In this document: piece by piece, positions 7,248-16,293 of the stretch
Layout: each line of letters begins with the position of its first letter
How positions within the stretch are numbered: position 1 is the stretch's first letter
NCBI RefSeq assembly: GCF_900114765.1
Contig: NZ_FOUD01000007.1
Span: 62,001 to 126,000 of the forward strand
Reading direction: 5' to 3'
Length of the DNA: 64,000 bases
From: Halopseudomonas pachastrellae
GTDB lineage: Bacteria > Pseudomonadota > Gammaproteobacteria > Pseudomonadales > Pseudomonadaceae
Notes under the pieces: generated by a model
Seen by the model: only the letters and a program-made list of their open reading frames with translations
Told to the model about the DNA's origin: nothing
Databases searched by the model: none
Program-made: the position numbers and the translations under genes

Positions 7248-10200
7248 ATGACAATCCGCGTAGCACTAAGGCACCAGACCACCTACGATTTCGACAAGCC
7301 GGTTGCGCTGTCGCCACACCTGGTGCGTCTGCGCCCGGCGCCGCACTGCCGCACGCCGGTTGATGCCTATAGCCTCAAGATTAGCGGAGGTGAGTACTTC
7401 ATCAACTGGCAGCAGGACCCTTTTGGCAACCATGTGGCCCGTTTGGTGTTTCCGGAAAAGATGAGCCACCTGTCCATCGAGGTAGAGCTGGTTGCCCCGA
7501 TGACGGTCATCAACCCCTTTGATTTCTTTGTCGAGGAGTACGCCGAACAGTTCCCCTTCGACTATCAGGAAGGCTTGCGCAAGGAGCTGGCGCCCTACCT
7601 TGAATGCACCAAACCGGGGCCGCTGTTGAGCAAGTGGCTGACCTCTGTCAGCCGCGAGGAATGCTCCATTACCGATTTTCTGGTCACCCTGAATCAGCGG
7701 CTGGCCAACGACATTACCTACGGCATCCGTATGGAGCCTGGCGTTCAGACGCCAGAGCAGACGCTGGAGCTGGCCAGTGGGTCTTGCCGGGATTCAGCCT
7801 GGCTGCTGGTGCATATCTGCCGCCAGCTGGGCCTGGCAGCGCGCTTTGTCTCCGGTTATCTGGTGCAGCTGACCGCTGACGTCAAGGCGCTGGATGGCCC
7901 TTCGGGTACCGAAACCGATTTCACCGATCTGCATGCCTGGACCGAAGTCTTTGTGCCGGGCGCGGGTTGGATCGGGTTGGACCCGACTTCCGGGCTACTG
8001 GCAGGCGAGGGGCACCTGCCGTTGGCCGCTACAGCCGAGCCGGCCAGCGCCGCGCCCATTACCGGCGCAAGCGACCCCTGCGAAGTCGAGTTTGGCTTTG
8101 ACATGAGCGTCACCCGGGTGCACGAAGACCCGCGGGTAACCAAGCCTTACAGCGACAGCCAGTGGGAGGATATTCTGGCGCTGGGGCAGCAAGTTGATGC
8201 GCGTCTGGATGAGCTGGACGTGCGTTTGACCATGGGCGGCGAGCCGACCTTTGTCTCCATTGACGATATGGATGCACCAGAATGGACCATCGCAGCGCAG
8301 GGGCCGACCAAAAGAGGGCTTTCCGAGCGTCTGTTACGCCGGCTGCGGCCGCATTTTGCGCCCCATTCGCTGATCCATTATCAGCAGGGTAAATGGTACC
8401 CGGGCGAGCCACTGCCGCGCTGGGCGCTGGCCTGTTACTGGCGCCGAGATGGCAAGCCGATGTGGCAGGATGATCGCTGGCTGGCTGATGTAGACCGCGA
8501 CTACGGCGCGGACGAGCACAGCGCCAAACGCTTTGCCGAGGCGCTGATGCGCCGTCTGGGCGTGTCGGGTAAGCATTTGCTGCCTTGCTTTGAAGACGCC
8601 TACTACTACCTCTGGCTGGAACGTACTCAGCCCATCGACGTTGACCTGCGCGGTGAAGACCTCAAAGATGATGAAAATCGCCTGCGCCTGGCGCGTCTGC
8701 TGGAGCGTGGTCTAGATCGTACCGTGGGCTACACCTTGCCGCTGACACGGGCAGAGCGGGGCGGCTGGCTCAGTGGCGACTGGCCCCTGCGGCGTGAGCA
8801 ACTGTATCTGGTGCCGGGTGACTCGCCCATGGGCCTGCGCCTGCCGCTGTCGTCGTTGCCCATTGCCCGGCGTGAAGAAGCGCAGCCGTTGTCGCTGTTT
8901 GACGAACCCGCGCCGCTGCCTGACCTGCACGGTGAGGTGGCGAGTCGCTACAGCGCTGTGCACAGCATCCGCCATGACGGCATGCATCACATGGCCGCGG
9001 GGCAGGACTGGCAGGAACAACTGCCCGAGTTGAGCGACGGAGGTGTCATCGGCACTGCGCTGTGCATCGAGCCGCGTGACGGCAAGTTGTTTATCTTCAT
9101 GCCGCCGCTCGCTGAACTTGAGTCCTATCTGGAGTTGCTGGCCTGCATTGAGCACTCGGCTGCCGAGCTGGACATGCCGGTCTGCATCGAGGGCTATGCG
9201 CCGCCGTCTGACAACCGCATCGAAAAATTCATGATCACGCCGGACCCGGGGGTGATTGAGGTGAACATCATGCCGGCGGCCAGTTGGCCGGAGCTGGTAC
9301 GCAATACGGAAATCCTCTATGAGGAAGCGCGTCAGACGCGTCTGGGCACCGAGAAGTTCATGCTCGACGGGCGTCATACCGGCACCGGCGGCGGTAACCA
9401 CGTTACCCTGGGCGGCCGCACGCCAGCCCAGTCGCCGTTCTTGCGCCGGCCCGATCTGCTGGCCAGCATGCTGACCTACTGGCAGCACCATCCGAGTCTC
9501 TCGTATCTGTTCTCCGGCATGTTTATCGGCCCGACCAGCCAAGCGCCGCGGGTGGATGAAGCGCGTTACGAAGCGCTATACGAGCTGGAAATCGCACTGT
9601 CGCAGATGCCGGAAGGTGAGGTGCCGCAGCCCTGGCTGGTTGACCGCCTGGTGCGCAACCTGCTGACGGATATCACCGGCAATACCCACCGCGCCGAGTT
9701 TTGTGTCGACAAGATGTATTCGCCCGACAGCGCCACCGGGCGCCTTGGGCTGTTGGAGCTGCGCGGTTTTGAAATGCCGCCGCATGCGCGCATGAGTCTG
9801 ATGCAACAACTGCTGATTCGCGCGCTGGTAGCGCGCTTCTTTGCCGACCCGTATCGCCAGCCACTGGCGCGCTGGGGCACCGCCCTGCATGACAAGTGGA
9901 TGATGCCGCATTACCTCTGGCGCGATCTGTGCGAGGTGCTGGCGGATCTGCGCGATCACGGCTTTGACTTTGCAGAAGACTGGTTTGCGCCTTTTCTGGA
10001 GTTTCGCTTTCCGCACGCCGGCGAGGTGCAGTACGGCGATACCCGTATCACCCTGCGCCAGGCTATCGAGCCCTGGCACGTGCTGGGCGAGGAGGTCAGT
10101 GGCGGCGGTACGGCGCGCTATGTGGACTCCTCCGTCGAGCGGCTGGAGGTCAAGCTGCAGGACTATAACCCGGCGCGTCACGTGCTGACCTGCAATGGCT

Positions 10201-10568
10201 TTCGGGTACCGCTGCAGTCAACCGGTGTGGCGGGCGAGGCGGTAGCCGCGGTGCGCTATCGCGCCTGGCAGCCACCGTCGGCGCTGCATCCGACCATCGC
10301 CGTGCAGGCGCCGCTGGTGTTCGATCTGGTCGATACCTGGAACGCCCGCTCGCTGGGTGGCTGCACCTATCACGTGGTGCACCCGGCCGGACGCAACTTC
10401 GAGCGCTTCCCGATCAATGCCAATGAAGCAGAGGCGCGGCGCATGGCGCGATTCTGGGAGTATGGGCATACCCAGGGTGCGATGGCAGAGATCCAGCAGG
10501 CGCCCGGACAGGAGTATCCACATACGCTCGATCTACGACGCGCCGGGGTGCGCAGTCCTGGTTTATAA
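7248..10568 (+). CDS. Transglutaminase-like / DUF2126 putative amidoligase fusion
   Basis: The 1106-residue protein has three parts. An N-terminal beta region (about 1-85) precedes a transglutaminase core with Cys180 (GSCRDSAW), His229 (LHAWTEVF) and Asp245 (LDPTSG), a complete catalytic triad. From about residue 290 to the end is the DUF2126 region, starting RLTMGGEPTFVS. This region is classed as a putative amidoligase of the glutamine-synthetase/GCS fold. Later blocks include DAYYYLWLER, PGVIEVNIMP and GGGNHVTLGG, the last being a likely ATP or metal-binding element. One chain could thus both form and cleave or exchange amide bonds. ATG 7248 is preferred over TTG 7233 because MTIRVALRHQTTY is the usual N-terminus and GGGAT lies upstream. 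It is the first gene of the rightward arm. Confidence 0.9.
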   Translation: MTIRVALRHQTTYDFDKPVALSPHLVRLRPAPHCRTPVDAYSLKISGGEYFINWQQDPFGNHVARLVFPEKMSHLSIEVELVAPMTVINPFDFFVEEYAEQFPFDYQEGLRKELAPYLECTKPGPLLSKWLTSVSREECSITDFLVTLNQRLANDITYGIRMEPGVQTPEQTLELASGSCRDSAWLLVHICRQLGLAARFVSGYLVQLTADVKALDGPSGTETDFTDLHAWTEVFVPGAGWIGLDPTSGLLAGEGHLPLAATAEPASAAPITGASDPCEVEFGFDMSVTRVHEDPRVTKPYSDSQWEDILALGQQVDARLDELDVRLTMGGEPTFVSIDDMDAPEWTIAAQGPTKRGLSERLLRRLRPHFAPHSLIHYQQGKWYPGEPLPRWALACYWRRDGKPMWQDDRWLADVDRDYGADEHSAKRFAEALMRRLGVSGKHLLPCFEDAYYYLWLERTQPIDVDLRGEDLKDDENRLRLARLLERGLDRTVGYTLPLTRAERGGWLSGDWPLRREQLYLVPGDSPMGLRLPLSSLPIARREEAQPLSLFDEPAPLPDLHGEVASRYSAVHSIRHDGMHHMAAGQDWQEQLPELSDGGVIGTALCIEPRDGKLFIFMPPLAELESYLELLACIEHSAAELDMPVCIEGYAPPSDNRIEKFMITPDPGVIEVNIMPAASWPELVRNTEILYEEARQTRLGTEKFMLDGRHTGTGGGNHVTLGGRTPAQSPFLRRPDLLASMLTYWQHHPSLSYLFSGMFIGPTSQAPRVDEARYEALYELEIALSQMPEGEVPQPWLVDRLVRNLLTDITGNTHRAEFCVDKMYSPDSATGRLGLLELRGFEMPPHARMSLMQQLLIRALVARFFADPYRQPLARWGTALHDKWMMPHYLWRDLCEVLADLRDHGFDFAEDWFAPFLEFRFPHAGEVQYGDTRITLRQAIEPWHVLGEEVSGGGTARYVDSSVERLEVKLQDYNPARHVLTCNGFRVPLQSTGVAGEAVAAVRYRAWQPPSALHPTIAVQAPLVFDLVDTWNARSLGGCTYHVVHPAGRNFERFPINANEAEARRMARFWEYGHTQGAMAEIQQAPGQEYPHTLDLRRAGVRSPGL

Positions 10569-10623
10569 TCGACGGTTACACATTTAAGGCTGCTGATGTT
10601 CAGCCGTCACCGGGAACTGCTGC

Positions 10624-13209
10624 ATGCAACAAGCTGTGAATCTGGGATCTGCCGTCAAGGCCATCCTTGGGGAGTATCCGGGATGCGCCGGGCACGACGA
10701 GCTGCTGGGCGAGGATCAGCAGCCGCGTGTCCCCTGGCAGGCACTGCTGGAGGACGTCGCGCGTCTCGGTCCTGACGTGCTCGTTGGACGTTGGGAAGAA
10801 ACCCAGAATCTGCTGCATGAGAATGGCGTTACCTTCAACCCTTACGAAGATGACCCGGGCCAGCTCCGTTCCTGGCAGCTGGACTGTCTGCCTTGGGTGG
10901 TTGGTACCCAGGAGTGGGATGAGCTGGAAGCTGGCCTGCGTCAGCGCAGCCGCCTGCTTGAGCACATTCTGGATGACCTCTACGGTGCGCGGCGCATCAT
11001 CAGTGAGGGCCTGTTGCCGCCGGAGCTGATTTTTACCCATCCGGGCTTTCTGTTTTCGGCCGCAGACAGTCCGCCGCAGGTAGAGCGACCGCTGCTGATT
11101 TTTCATGGTACGGATCTGGTGCGCGACAGCCAGGGCGGCTGGCAGGTGCTGGCCGACTGGACCCAGTCGCCGGCCGGCGCAGGCTACGCGCTGGAAAACC
11201 GCATTACCCTGGCGCGGGCCTTGCCGAGTATCTACCGTGAAGCGCCGATCAAACGGCTGGCGGGCTTTCTGCAGGCGCAGCACCGCTGTTTGGCCAGTCT
11301 GGCCAACGGGCAGCGCGAGCAGCCGAATATCGTCCTGTTGTCGCCGGGCCCGGGCAGCCCCGGTTACTTTGAACACGCCTGGCTGGCCAACTACATGAAT
11401 TTCTCGCTGGTCGAGGGCGATGACCTGGTGGTGCGCGACGGGCAGGTTGCCATGCGTACTCTGGGCGGCCTCAAGCAGGTGGATGTGATTCTGCGGCAGA
11501 TTAACGACCCCTGGTGCGACCCGCTGGAACTGCGCCCGGACTCGCTGCTCGGGGTGCCTGGGCTGCTACAGGCCGCGCGTTGCGGCAATGTGCATATCGC
11601 CAATGCGCTGGGCGCCGGTATTTTGGAGCACCCGGGGCTCTCGGCCTTTTTGCCGACGCTGTGTCAGGCGCTGCTGGGCGAAGAGCTGCTGCTGCCGTGC
11701 CGAGAAACCCTCTGGTGCGGCGATGCCCGCTCGCTGGAACAGGTCAAGTCCGAGATCGACGGCTGGATACTGCGCGATATCAGCAAGCCCGGACGCCTCT
11801 ACCATGCCGATCAAATGGGTCTCGAAGCGCTGCGCGACCTGCGCATCAGCATGGAACGCCACCCTTATCTGTTTACCGCTCAAAGGCCGATCGAAGCCGC
11901 GGTGACCCCTGGTTTCAACCCGCAGACCGGCACTCTGGAGCGGCAAAGTGCGACCCTGCGCTTTTTCAGTCTGGTCGAGCCCGATGATCTGACCAAGCCG
12001 GTCAACGAGCGTAACTACCGCGTCATGCCGGGCGGCCTGGCTTGGGTTGGTGAGCCGGGTGCACCGCTGATGAAGAGTCGGCTGGTCAAGGATATCTGGG
12101 TCATGGCGCCGGTGCCGCAGCCGCACATCAGTTTGCTGCGTCAGGCACTGGGGCCGATTGTCGTGACCCGCGACGGCAAGGATCTGCCATGCCGAGTAGC
12201 GGAAAGCCTGTTCTGGATGGGCCGTTACGGTGAGCGGCTGGACACCCGTGGCCGGCTGCTGCGCGAGGCGCTGGCCCGACTGCTGCAGGACGAGCGCCCG
12301 GAAACCGGCTCGCAGCTGATGCCGGACTTGTTGCGTGCGCTGGAAATTCCGCTGGACCCGGCCGATCTGGAAGGGGAGGCGCCAAGCAACAGCCGCTTCT
12401 CGCGCGAGTACATCGCCATTCGGGATCGCCTGCTGCAGATGTTTTCTGATGATCTGCCAGACGGCCTGCCGGTGCTGTTCGGGCACTTTGTACGCAACAG
12501 TCGGGCGGTGCGAGACCACCTTGGGGACGACACCTGGCGTGCTATCAACAGTTTGCGTCAGCACTTCAACAGCATGTCTCGGGCCCGGGGCGTGGTGGTC
12601 GGTCAGCGTCATCTGGAAGCCATGGTGCTGGATCTGGCGGCGTTCTTCGGTCTGTGCAACGAGACCATGCCGCACCATTATGGCTGGCGCTTCCTTGATA
12701 TTGGCCGTTTTCTGGAGCGTGCCATCGGCTCGCTGGAGTTGCTCAAGCTCGCGCTGCTGACCGCTGATGAGCCCGGTATTCCGCTATGGGAGGTGGTGCT
12801 CGCTACCACCGACAACCTGACTGTCTACCGTCGGCGCTATCGCTCACAGCTGCACCCGCTGGCGATTCTGGACCTGTTGTTGTTCGATGAGGCCAACCCG
12901 CGCTCCATTGGCTACATGCTCAAGCGGCTGGGTTCGCAGATTGCCAAGTTGCCGTCGCCGGGCAGCTCACCGTACCGTAATCAGGAACAGCGGCTGATTA
13001 TTCAGGCGACCAGTGCCCTGCATCTGGTCGACATCGAAACCCTGTCGGATCTGGAAGGCTCTGTTTCGGCGCGCAAGGCGTTGAGCGAGCTGCTGGATCA
13101 GTTGATTCAACCGATGGCTGAGCTGTCCAACGCCATCACCCACAGTCATTTCAGTCATGTTGAAGCGCCTCGTCAGTTGGTCAGCATGCACTTCAGCGGC
13201 CAGGCCTGA
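10624..13209 (+). CDS. Fused circularly permuted ATP-grasp and alpha-E protein
   Basis: The 861-residue protein is a fusion. Residues 1 to about 495 repeat the ATP-grasp type 2 plan of the leftward gene: LSPGPGSPGYFEHAWLAN, VEGDDLVVRDGQVAMR, NPQTGTLERQSATLRFF and MPGGLAWVG. From about 522 (CRVAESLFWMGRYGERLDTRGR) to the end is an alpha-E domain. The fusion supports the idea that the separate alpha-E and ATP-grasp proteins of the leftward operon also work as one complex. The C-terminal part of the ATP-grasp region lacks the KPANESGGYG loop seen in the leftward paralogue. The two enzymes may therefore differ in nucleotide binding, or this one may be inactive. It lies 55 bases after the amidoligase gene and 10 before the next. 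Confidence 0.9.
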   Translation: MQQAVNLGSAVKAILGEYPGCAGHDELLGEDQQPRVPWQALLEDVARLGPDVLVGRWEETQNLLHENGVTFNPYEDDPGQLRSWQLDCLPWVVGTQEWDELEAGLRQRSRLLEHILDDLYGARRIISEGLLPPELIFTHPGFLFSAADSPPQVERPLLIFHGTDLVRDSQGGWQVLADWTQSPAGAGYALENRITLARALPSIYREAPIKRLAGFLQAQHRCLASLANGQREQPNIVLLSPGPGSPGYFEHAWLANYMNFSLVEGDDLVVRDGQVAMRTLGGLKQVDVILRQINDPWCDPLELRPDSLLGVPGLLQAARCGNVHIANALGAGILEHPGLSAFLPTLCQALLGEELLLPCRETLWCGDARSLEQVKSEIDGWILRDISKPGRLYHADQMGLEALRDLRISMERHPYLFTAQRPIEAAVTPGFNPQTGTLERQSATLRFFSLVEPDDLTKPVNERNYRVMPGGLAWVGEPGAPLMKSRLVKDIWVMAPVPQPHISLLRQALGPIVVTRDGKDLPCRVAESLFWMGRYGERLDTRGRLLREALARLLQDERPETGSQLMPDLLRALEIPLDPADLEGEAPSNSRFSREYIAIRDRLLQMFSDDLPDGLPVLFGHFVRNSRAVRDHLGDDTWRAINSLRQHFNSMSRARGVVVGQRHLEAMVLDLAAFFGLCNETMPHHYGWRFLDIGRFLERAIGSLELLKLALLTADEPGIPLWEVVLATTDNLTVYRRRYRSQLHPLAILDLLLFDEANPRSIGYMLKRLGSQIAKLPSPGSSPYRNQEQRLIIQATSALHLVDIETLSDLEGSVSARKALSELLDQLIQPMAELSNAITHSHFSHVEAPRQLVSMHFSGQA

Positions 13210-13219
13210 GAGGTTTTTG

Positions 13220-14104
13220 GTGAAATATCTTTTGCGCCACAGCACCCGTTATCAGTACAGCGGCCCGGCCAGCCTGAGTCAGAACGAGGCGCGCATTTTG
13301 CCCCGTGTACTGCCCTGGCAGGAGTGCAATAACAGCCAACTGGAGATCAGCCCGCGTCCTGATCGCATGCGTGAGCGCACTGACTTTTTTGGCAATCGGG
13401 TGGTGTACTTCTCCATCGAGTCCTTGCATGACAGCCTGGACGTTAGCGTCAGCAGTGAAATCATCACCCATCCAAGACCCTTGGCTGACATCTTCTCGGG
13501 CATCGCCTGGGAGCAAGCGGTGCTGGAACTGCGTCAGGACCCGCGCCAGACCAACCGCGATTGTCTGGATGCGCGGCTCTATGTGCTCAGCTCGCCCTTT
13601 GTGTATCAAAGTGCCGAGCTGGCCGAGTTTGCCCGCAGCAGTTTCACGCCCGCGCGCAACCTGATTGATGCGGTGCTGGAGCTGAACACCCGTATCTTCA
13701 CCGAGTTCACCTACGACCCTGAATTCACCACGGTCGCAACGCCCCTGCAGGACGTGCTGGCCAGCAAACGGGGCGTCTGTCAGGACTTTGCCCACCTGGC
13801 CATCGGCTGCCTGCGCTCGCTGGGCCTGGCGGCCCGTTATGTCAGCGGCTACATGGAAACGCTGCCGCCGCCCGGTCAGGAAAAACTCCTCGGCGCAGAC
13901 GCCACCCACGCATGGCTGGCGGTCTACGTGCCCGGTTGGGGCTGGCTGGAGATCGACCCCACCAACGGCTGTGTGCCCGATGAGCGCTACATCGTACTCG
14001 GCTGGGGACGCGACTTCGCCGACGTCACGCCGCTCAAGGGCGTGATGACGGGCGGTGGGGAGCATGTGCTCAGTGTGGCGGTGGATGTGTTGCCGCAGGC
14101 CTAG
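13220..14104 (+). CDS. Transglutaminase-like cysteine peptidase family protein
   Basis: The 294-residue protein has a beta-rich N-terminal domain typical of bacterial transglutaminase-like proteins and a core with Cys187 (GVCQDFAH), His230 (THAWLAVY) and Asp246 (IDPTNG). The spacing nearly equals that of the large fusion protein upstream. It ends soon after the core, the usual length for a stand-alone member. Such proteins mostly act as peptidases or amide-exchange enzymes. GTG 13220 is chosen because GAGAGG precedes it and MKYLLRHSTRYQYSG matches the family start. An in-frame ATG at 13157 would overlap the previous gene by 53 bases. It is the last gene of the rightward arm and is followed by a terminator. 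Confidence 0.9.
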   Translation: MKYLLRHSTRYQYSGPASLSQNEARILPRVLPWQECNNSQLEISPRPDRMRERTDFFGNRVVYFSIESLHDSLDVSVSSEIITHPRPLADIFSGIAWEQAVLELRQDPRQTNRDCLDARLYVLSSPFVYQSAELAEFARSSFTPARNLIDAVLELNTRIFTEFTYDPEFTTVATPLQDVLASKRGVCQDFAHLAIGCLRSLGLAARYVSGYMETLPPPGQEKLLGADATHAWLAVYVPGWGWLEIDPTNGCVPDERYIVLGWGRDFADVTPLKGVMTGGGEHVLSVAVDVLPQA

Positions 14105-14142
14105 ATCAAGCTGCAAGCCACAAGCTTCAAGCTGCAAGAAAG

Positions 14143-14178
14143 AACCCGCGCGGTTGCGAATCGCGCGGGTTTTCTTTT
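14143..14178 (+). terminator. Rho-independent terminator of the transglutaminase operon
   Basis: A 10-bp stem, AACCCGCGCG with CGCGCGGGTT, and a 9-base loop are followed by TTCTTTT. It lies 38 bases past the last gene of the rightward arm. The bases before it (14107-14141) are AAGCT-based short repeats like those near the ETF and lpxH genes. Confidence 0.85.
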
Positions 14179-14265
14179 GCTGGTGCATGGGCGCCAACAG
14201 CGTTGAGAAAAGGTTGTCGGAGTACCAGCAGAGCTCACCCTGATTACGTTTGCGCCTCAGAGCAC

Positions 14266-14290
14266 AAAAAAACCCGGCCGGAGCCGGGTT
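14266..14290 (-). terminator. Rho-independent terminator of the ETF-QO gene
   Basis: The stem AACCCGGC/GCCGGGTT with a CGGA loop is preceded on the + strand by a run of seven A, counting the two in the stem. On the leftward strand this is a hairpin with a T-run, 43 bases after the ETF-QO stop codon. Confidence 0.8.
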
Positions 14291-14332
14291 TGCTTGCAGC
14301 TTGCCGCTTGAGGCTTGCCGCTGTAACGCGCG

Positions 14333-15997
14333 TTACATATTCGGATAGTTCGGGCCACCCGTGCCTTCGGGCGCGATCCAGTTGATGTTCTGGGCCGGGT
14401 CCTTGATGTCGCAGGTTTTGCAGTGTACGCAGTTCTGCGCGTTGATTTGGAAGCGCTTCTCGCCGTCGTCCTGAGTGACAACCTCGTATACGCCGGCCGG
14501 GCAGTAACGTTGTGCCGGCTCGTCGTACAGCGGCAGGTTTTTCTCCAGCGGGATGCTCGGGTCTTTCAGCGTCAGGTGGATCGGCTGATCTTCTTCATGG
14601 TTGGTGTTGGACATGAAGACAGAAGACAGCTTGTCGAAGCTCAGCACGCCATCGGGTTTCGGATAGTCGATCTTGGTCGCTTCGGAGGCCTTTTTCAGGC
14701 AAGCGTAATCCGGCTTGGTGTCGTGCAGGGTGACCGGGATCTTGCCGCCGAACCAGTTCTGGTCGATGTAGTTGAACGCGCCACCGAACAGCGGGCCGAA
14801 CTTGTGAATCGCCGGGCCGAAGTTACGGGCTGCAAACAGCTCGTCGTACAGCCAGCTGGACTTGAAGTTGTCGACGTAACCGGTCAGCTCGTCACCGCCT
14901 TCGCGGCCAGCCTTGAGGGCTTCAACAACGGCCTGGCCGGCCAGCATGCCGGATTTCATGGCAGTGTGGCTGCCTTTAATCTTGGCAAAGTTCAGGGTGC
15001 CCAGATCGCAACCGATCAGCGCGCCGCCCGGGAAGACCATCTTCGGCAGGGAGTTGATGCCGCCTTTGCAGATGGCACGAGCGCCGTAGGCAACGCGCTT
15101 GCCGCCTTCCAGGTACTGTTTGATGACCGGGTGGTGCTTGTAGCGCTGGAACTCATCGAACGGCGACAGGTGCGGGTTGGAGTAGGACAGATCAATGATC
15201 AGACCAACGACAACCTGGTTGTTCTCGATGTGGTACAGGAACGAACCACCGGTGTTTTCGGTGCCGACGATATCCAGCGGCCAGCCAGCGGTGTGAACAA
15301 CCAGGCCTTGTTCGTGCTTGGCTGGGTCGATATCCCAGATTTCCTTGATGCCGATGCCGTAGTGCTGGGCATCTGCTTCGGAGTCCAGGTTGTAACGTTT
15401 GATCAGCTGCTTGCCGATGTGGCCGCGGCAGCCTTCGGCGAACAGGGTGTACTTGGCGCGCAGTTCCATACCCGGGGTATAGAAGCCGTCTTTCGGGTTG
15501 CCTTCACGGTCGACACCGAGGTCACCGGTGAGGATGCCGCGAACGACGCCGTTTTCGTCAATCAGCGCTTCCTGGGCGGCAAAGCCCGGATACACCTCTA
15601 CGCCCAGGCCTTCGGCCTGCTCGGCCAGCCAGCGGCACAGGTTGCCGAGGGAGATAATGTAGTTGCCATGGTTGTGCATGGTCTTGGGTACGAGGGCGTC
15701 GGGCAGCTTGGTCGACTTGTCTGCGCTGGTGAGCATATAGATGTCATCGCGCTTGACCTCGGTGTTCAGCGGGGCGCCCATCTCTTTCCAGTCAGGGAAG
15801 AGTTCGTCCAGGGCGCGCGGCTCGAATACCGCACCGGAGAGAATGTGGGCGCCGACTTCGGAGCCTTTTTCTACGACACAGACGCTGATTTCCTGTTCGG
15901 CTTCAGCGGCTTGCTTTTTGATTTGGCATGCAGCTGCCAGGCCAGAGGGGCCGGCACCTACGATGACAACGTCAAACTCCATGAATTCGCGTTCCAC
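14333..15997 (-). CDS. Electron transfer flavoprotein-ubiquinone oxidoreductase
   Basis: The 554-residue membrane-associated flavoprotein passes electrons from reduced ETF to ubiquinone, linking acyl-CoA and amino-acid dehydrogenases to respiration. The N-terminal FAD motif VIVGAGPSGLAAAC is near residues 10-23. The region GGINSLPKMVFPGGALIGCDLG is typical of this enzyme. The C-terminal ferredoxin-like part has CVHCKTC plus an earlier CPAGVYEV cysteine, giving four ligands for one [4Fe-4S] cluster. Its length fits the family. A GTG start at 15997 is chosen because AGGAG sits 8 bases upstream. It is divergent from etfBA across about 300 bases, so donor and acceptor are probably coregulated. 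Confidence 0.97.
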   Translation of the reverse strand: MEREFMEFDVVIVGAGPSGLAAACQIKKQAAEAEQEISVCVVEKGSEVGAHILSGAVFEPRALDELFPDWKEMGAPLNTEVKRDDIYMLTSADKSTKLPDALVPKTMHNHGNYIISLGNLCRWLAEQAEGLGVEVYPGFAAQEALIDENGVVRGILTGDLGVDREGNPKDGFYTPGMELRAKYTLFAEGCRGHIGKQLIKRYNLDSEADAQHYGIGIKEIWDIDPAKHEQGLVVHTAGWPLDIVGTENTGGSFLYHIENNQVVVGLIIDLSYSNPHLSPFDEFQRYKHHPVIKQYLEGGKRVAYGARAICKGGINSLPKMVFPGGALIGCDLGTLNFAKIKGSHTAMKSGMLAGQAVVEALKAGREGGDELTGYVDNFKSSWLYDELFAARNFGPAIHKFGPLFGGAFNYIDQNWFGGKIPVTLHDTKPDYACLKKASEATKIDYPKPDGVLSFDKLSSVFMSNTNHEEDQPIHLTLKDPSIPLEKNLPLYDEPAQRYCPAGVYEVVTQDDGEKRFQINAQNCVHCKTCDIKDPAQNINWIAPEGTGGPNYPNM

Positions 15998-16293
15998 AAT
16001 TTATCTCCTAACTCAAGGCCCGTCACATGTAATTGGATTCTTTAGATGATCTTCCGTGATCCATTGAGCCGCGCAGTATAACAGCCCGTTTTTTGCGCTC
16101 CAACGCAAAGATGGCGTTTTGGCCCTTTATTGGACCTTTTGTCGAATTGCTCCTATTGACCGCCTGTGCTTGGAAAGTCATGATAAAGAGCTTTTGAACG
16201 ACGGGCCCGCTTTAGTCTTATTGTGAACGTTTTTTTATTTCTGGTCACTATTTGTTCGGGCTTTGTTTTGGCTACACATTAAATGAGGCAACC
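15998..16293. promoter_or_regulatory. Divergent intergenic region between ETF-QO and etfBA
   Basis: This 296-base gap is locally AT-rich, notably around 16080-16140 and 16205-16270, as expected for two opposing promoters. The ribosome-binding sites of both flanking genes are visible (AGGAG for ETF-QO, GAGG at 16285 for etfB). I found no promoter pair or operator palindrome good enough to name. Confidence 0.4.

Noticed and set aside
8712-9542. Leftward 276-codon frame inside the amidoligase gene
   Set aside because: Antisense to the DUF2126 region with no domain signature.
14423-16045. 540-codon + strand frame opposite the ETF-QO gene
   Set aside because: No recognisable domain; antisense shadow of a well-identified gene. 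The same reasoning applies to the long frames opposite ppsA (53532-55793), aceA (59908-61581), cysS (21084-22772) and sufB (32282-33487).
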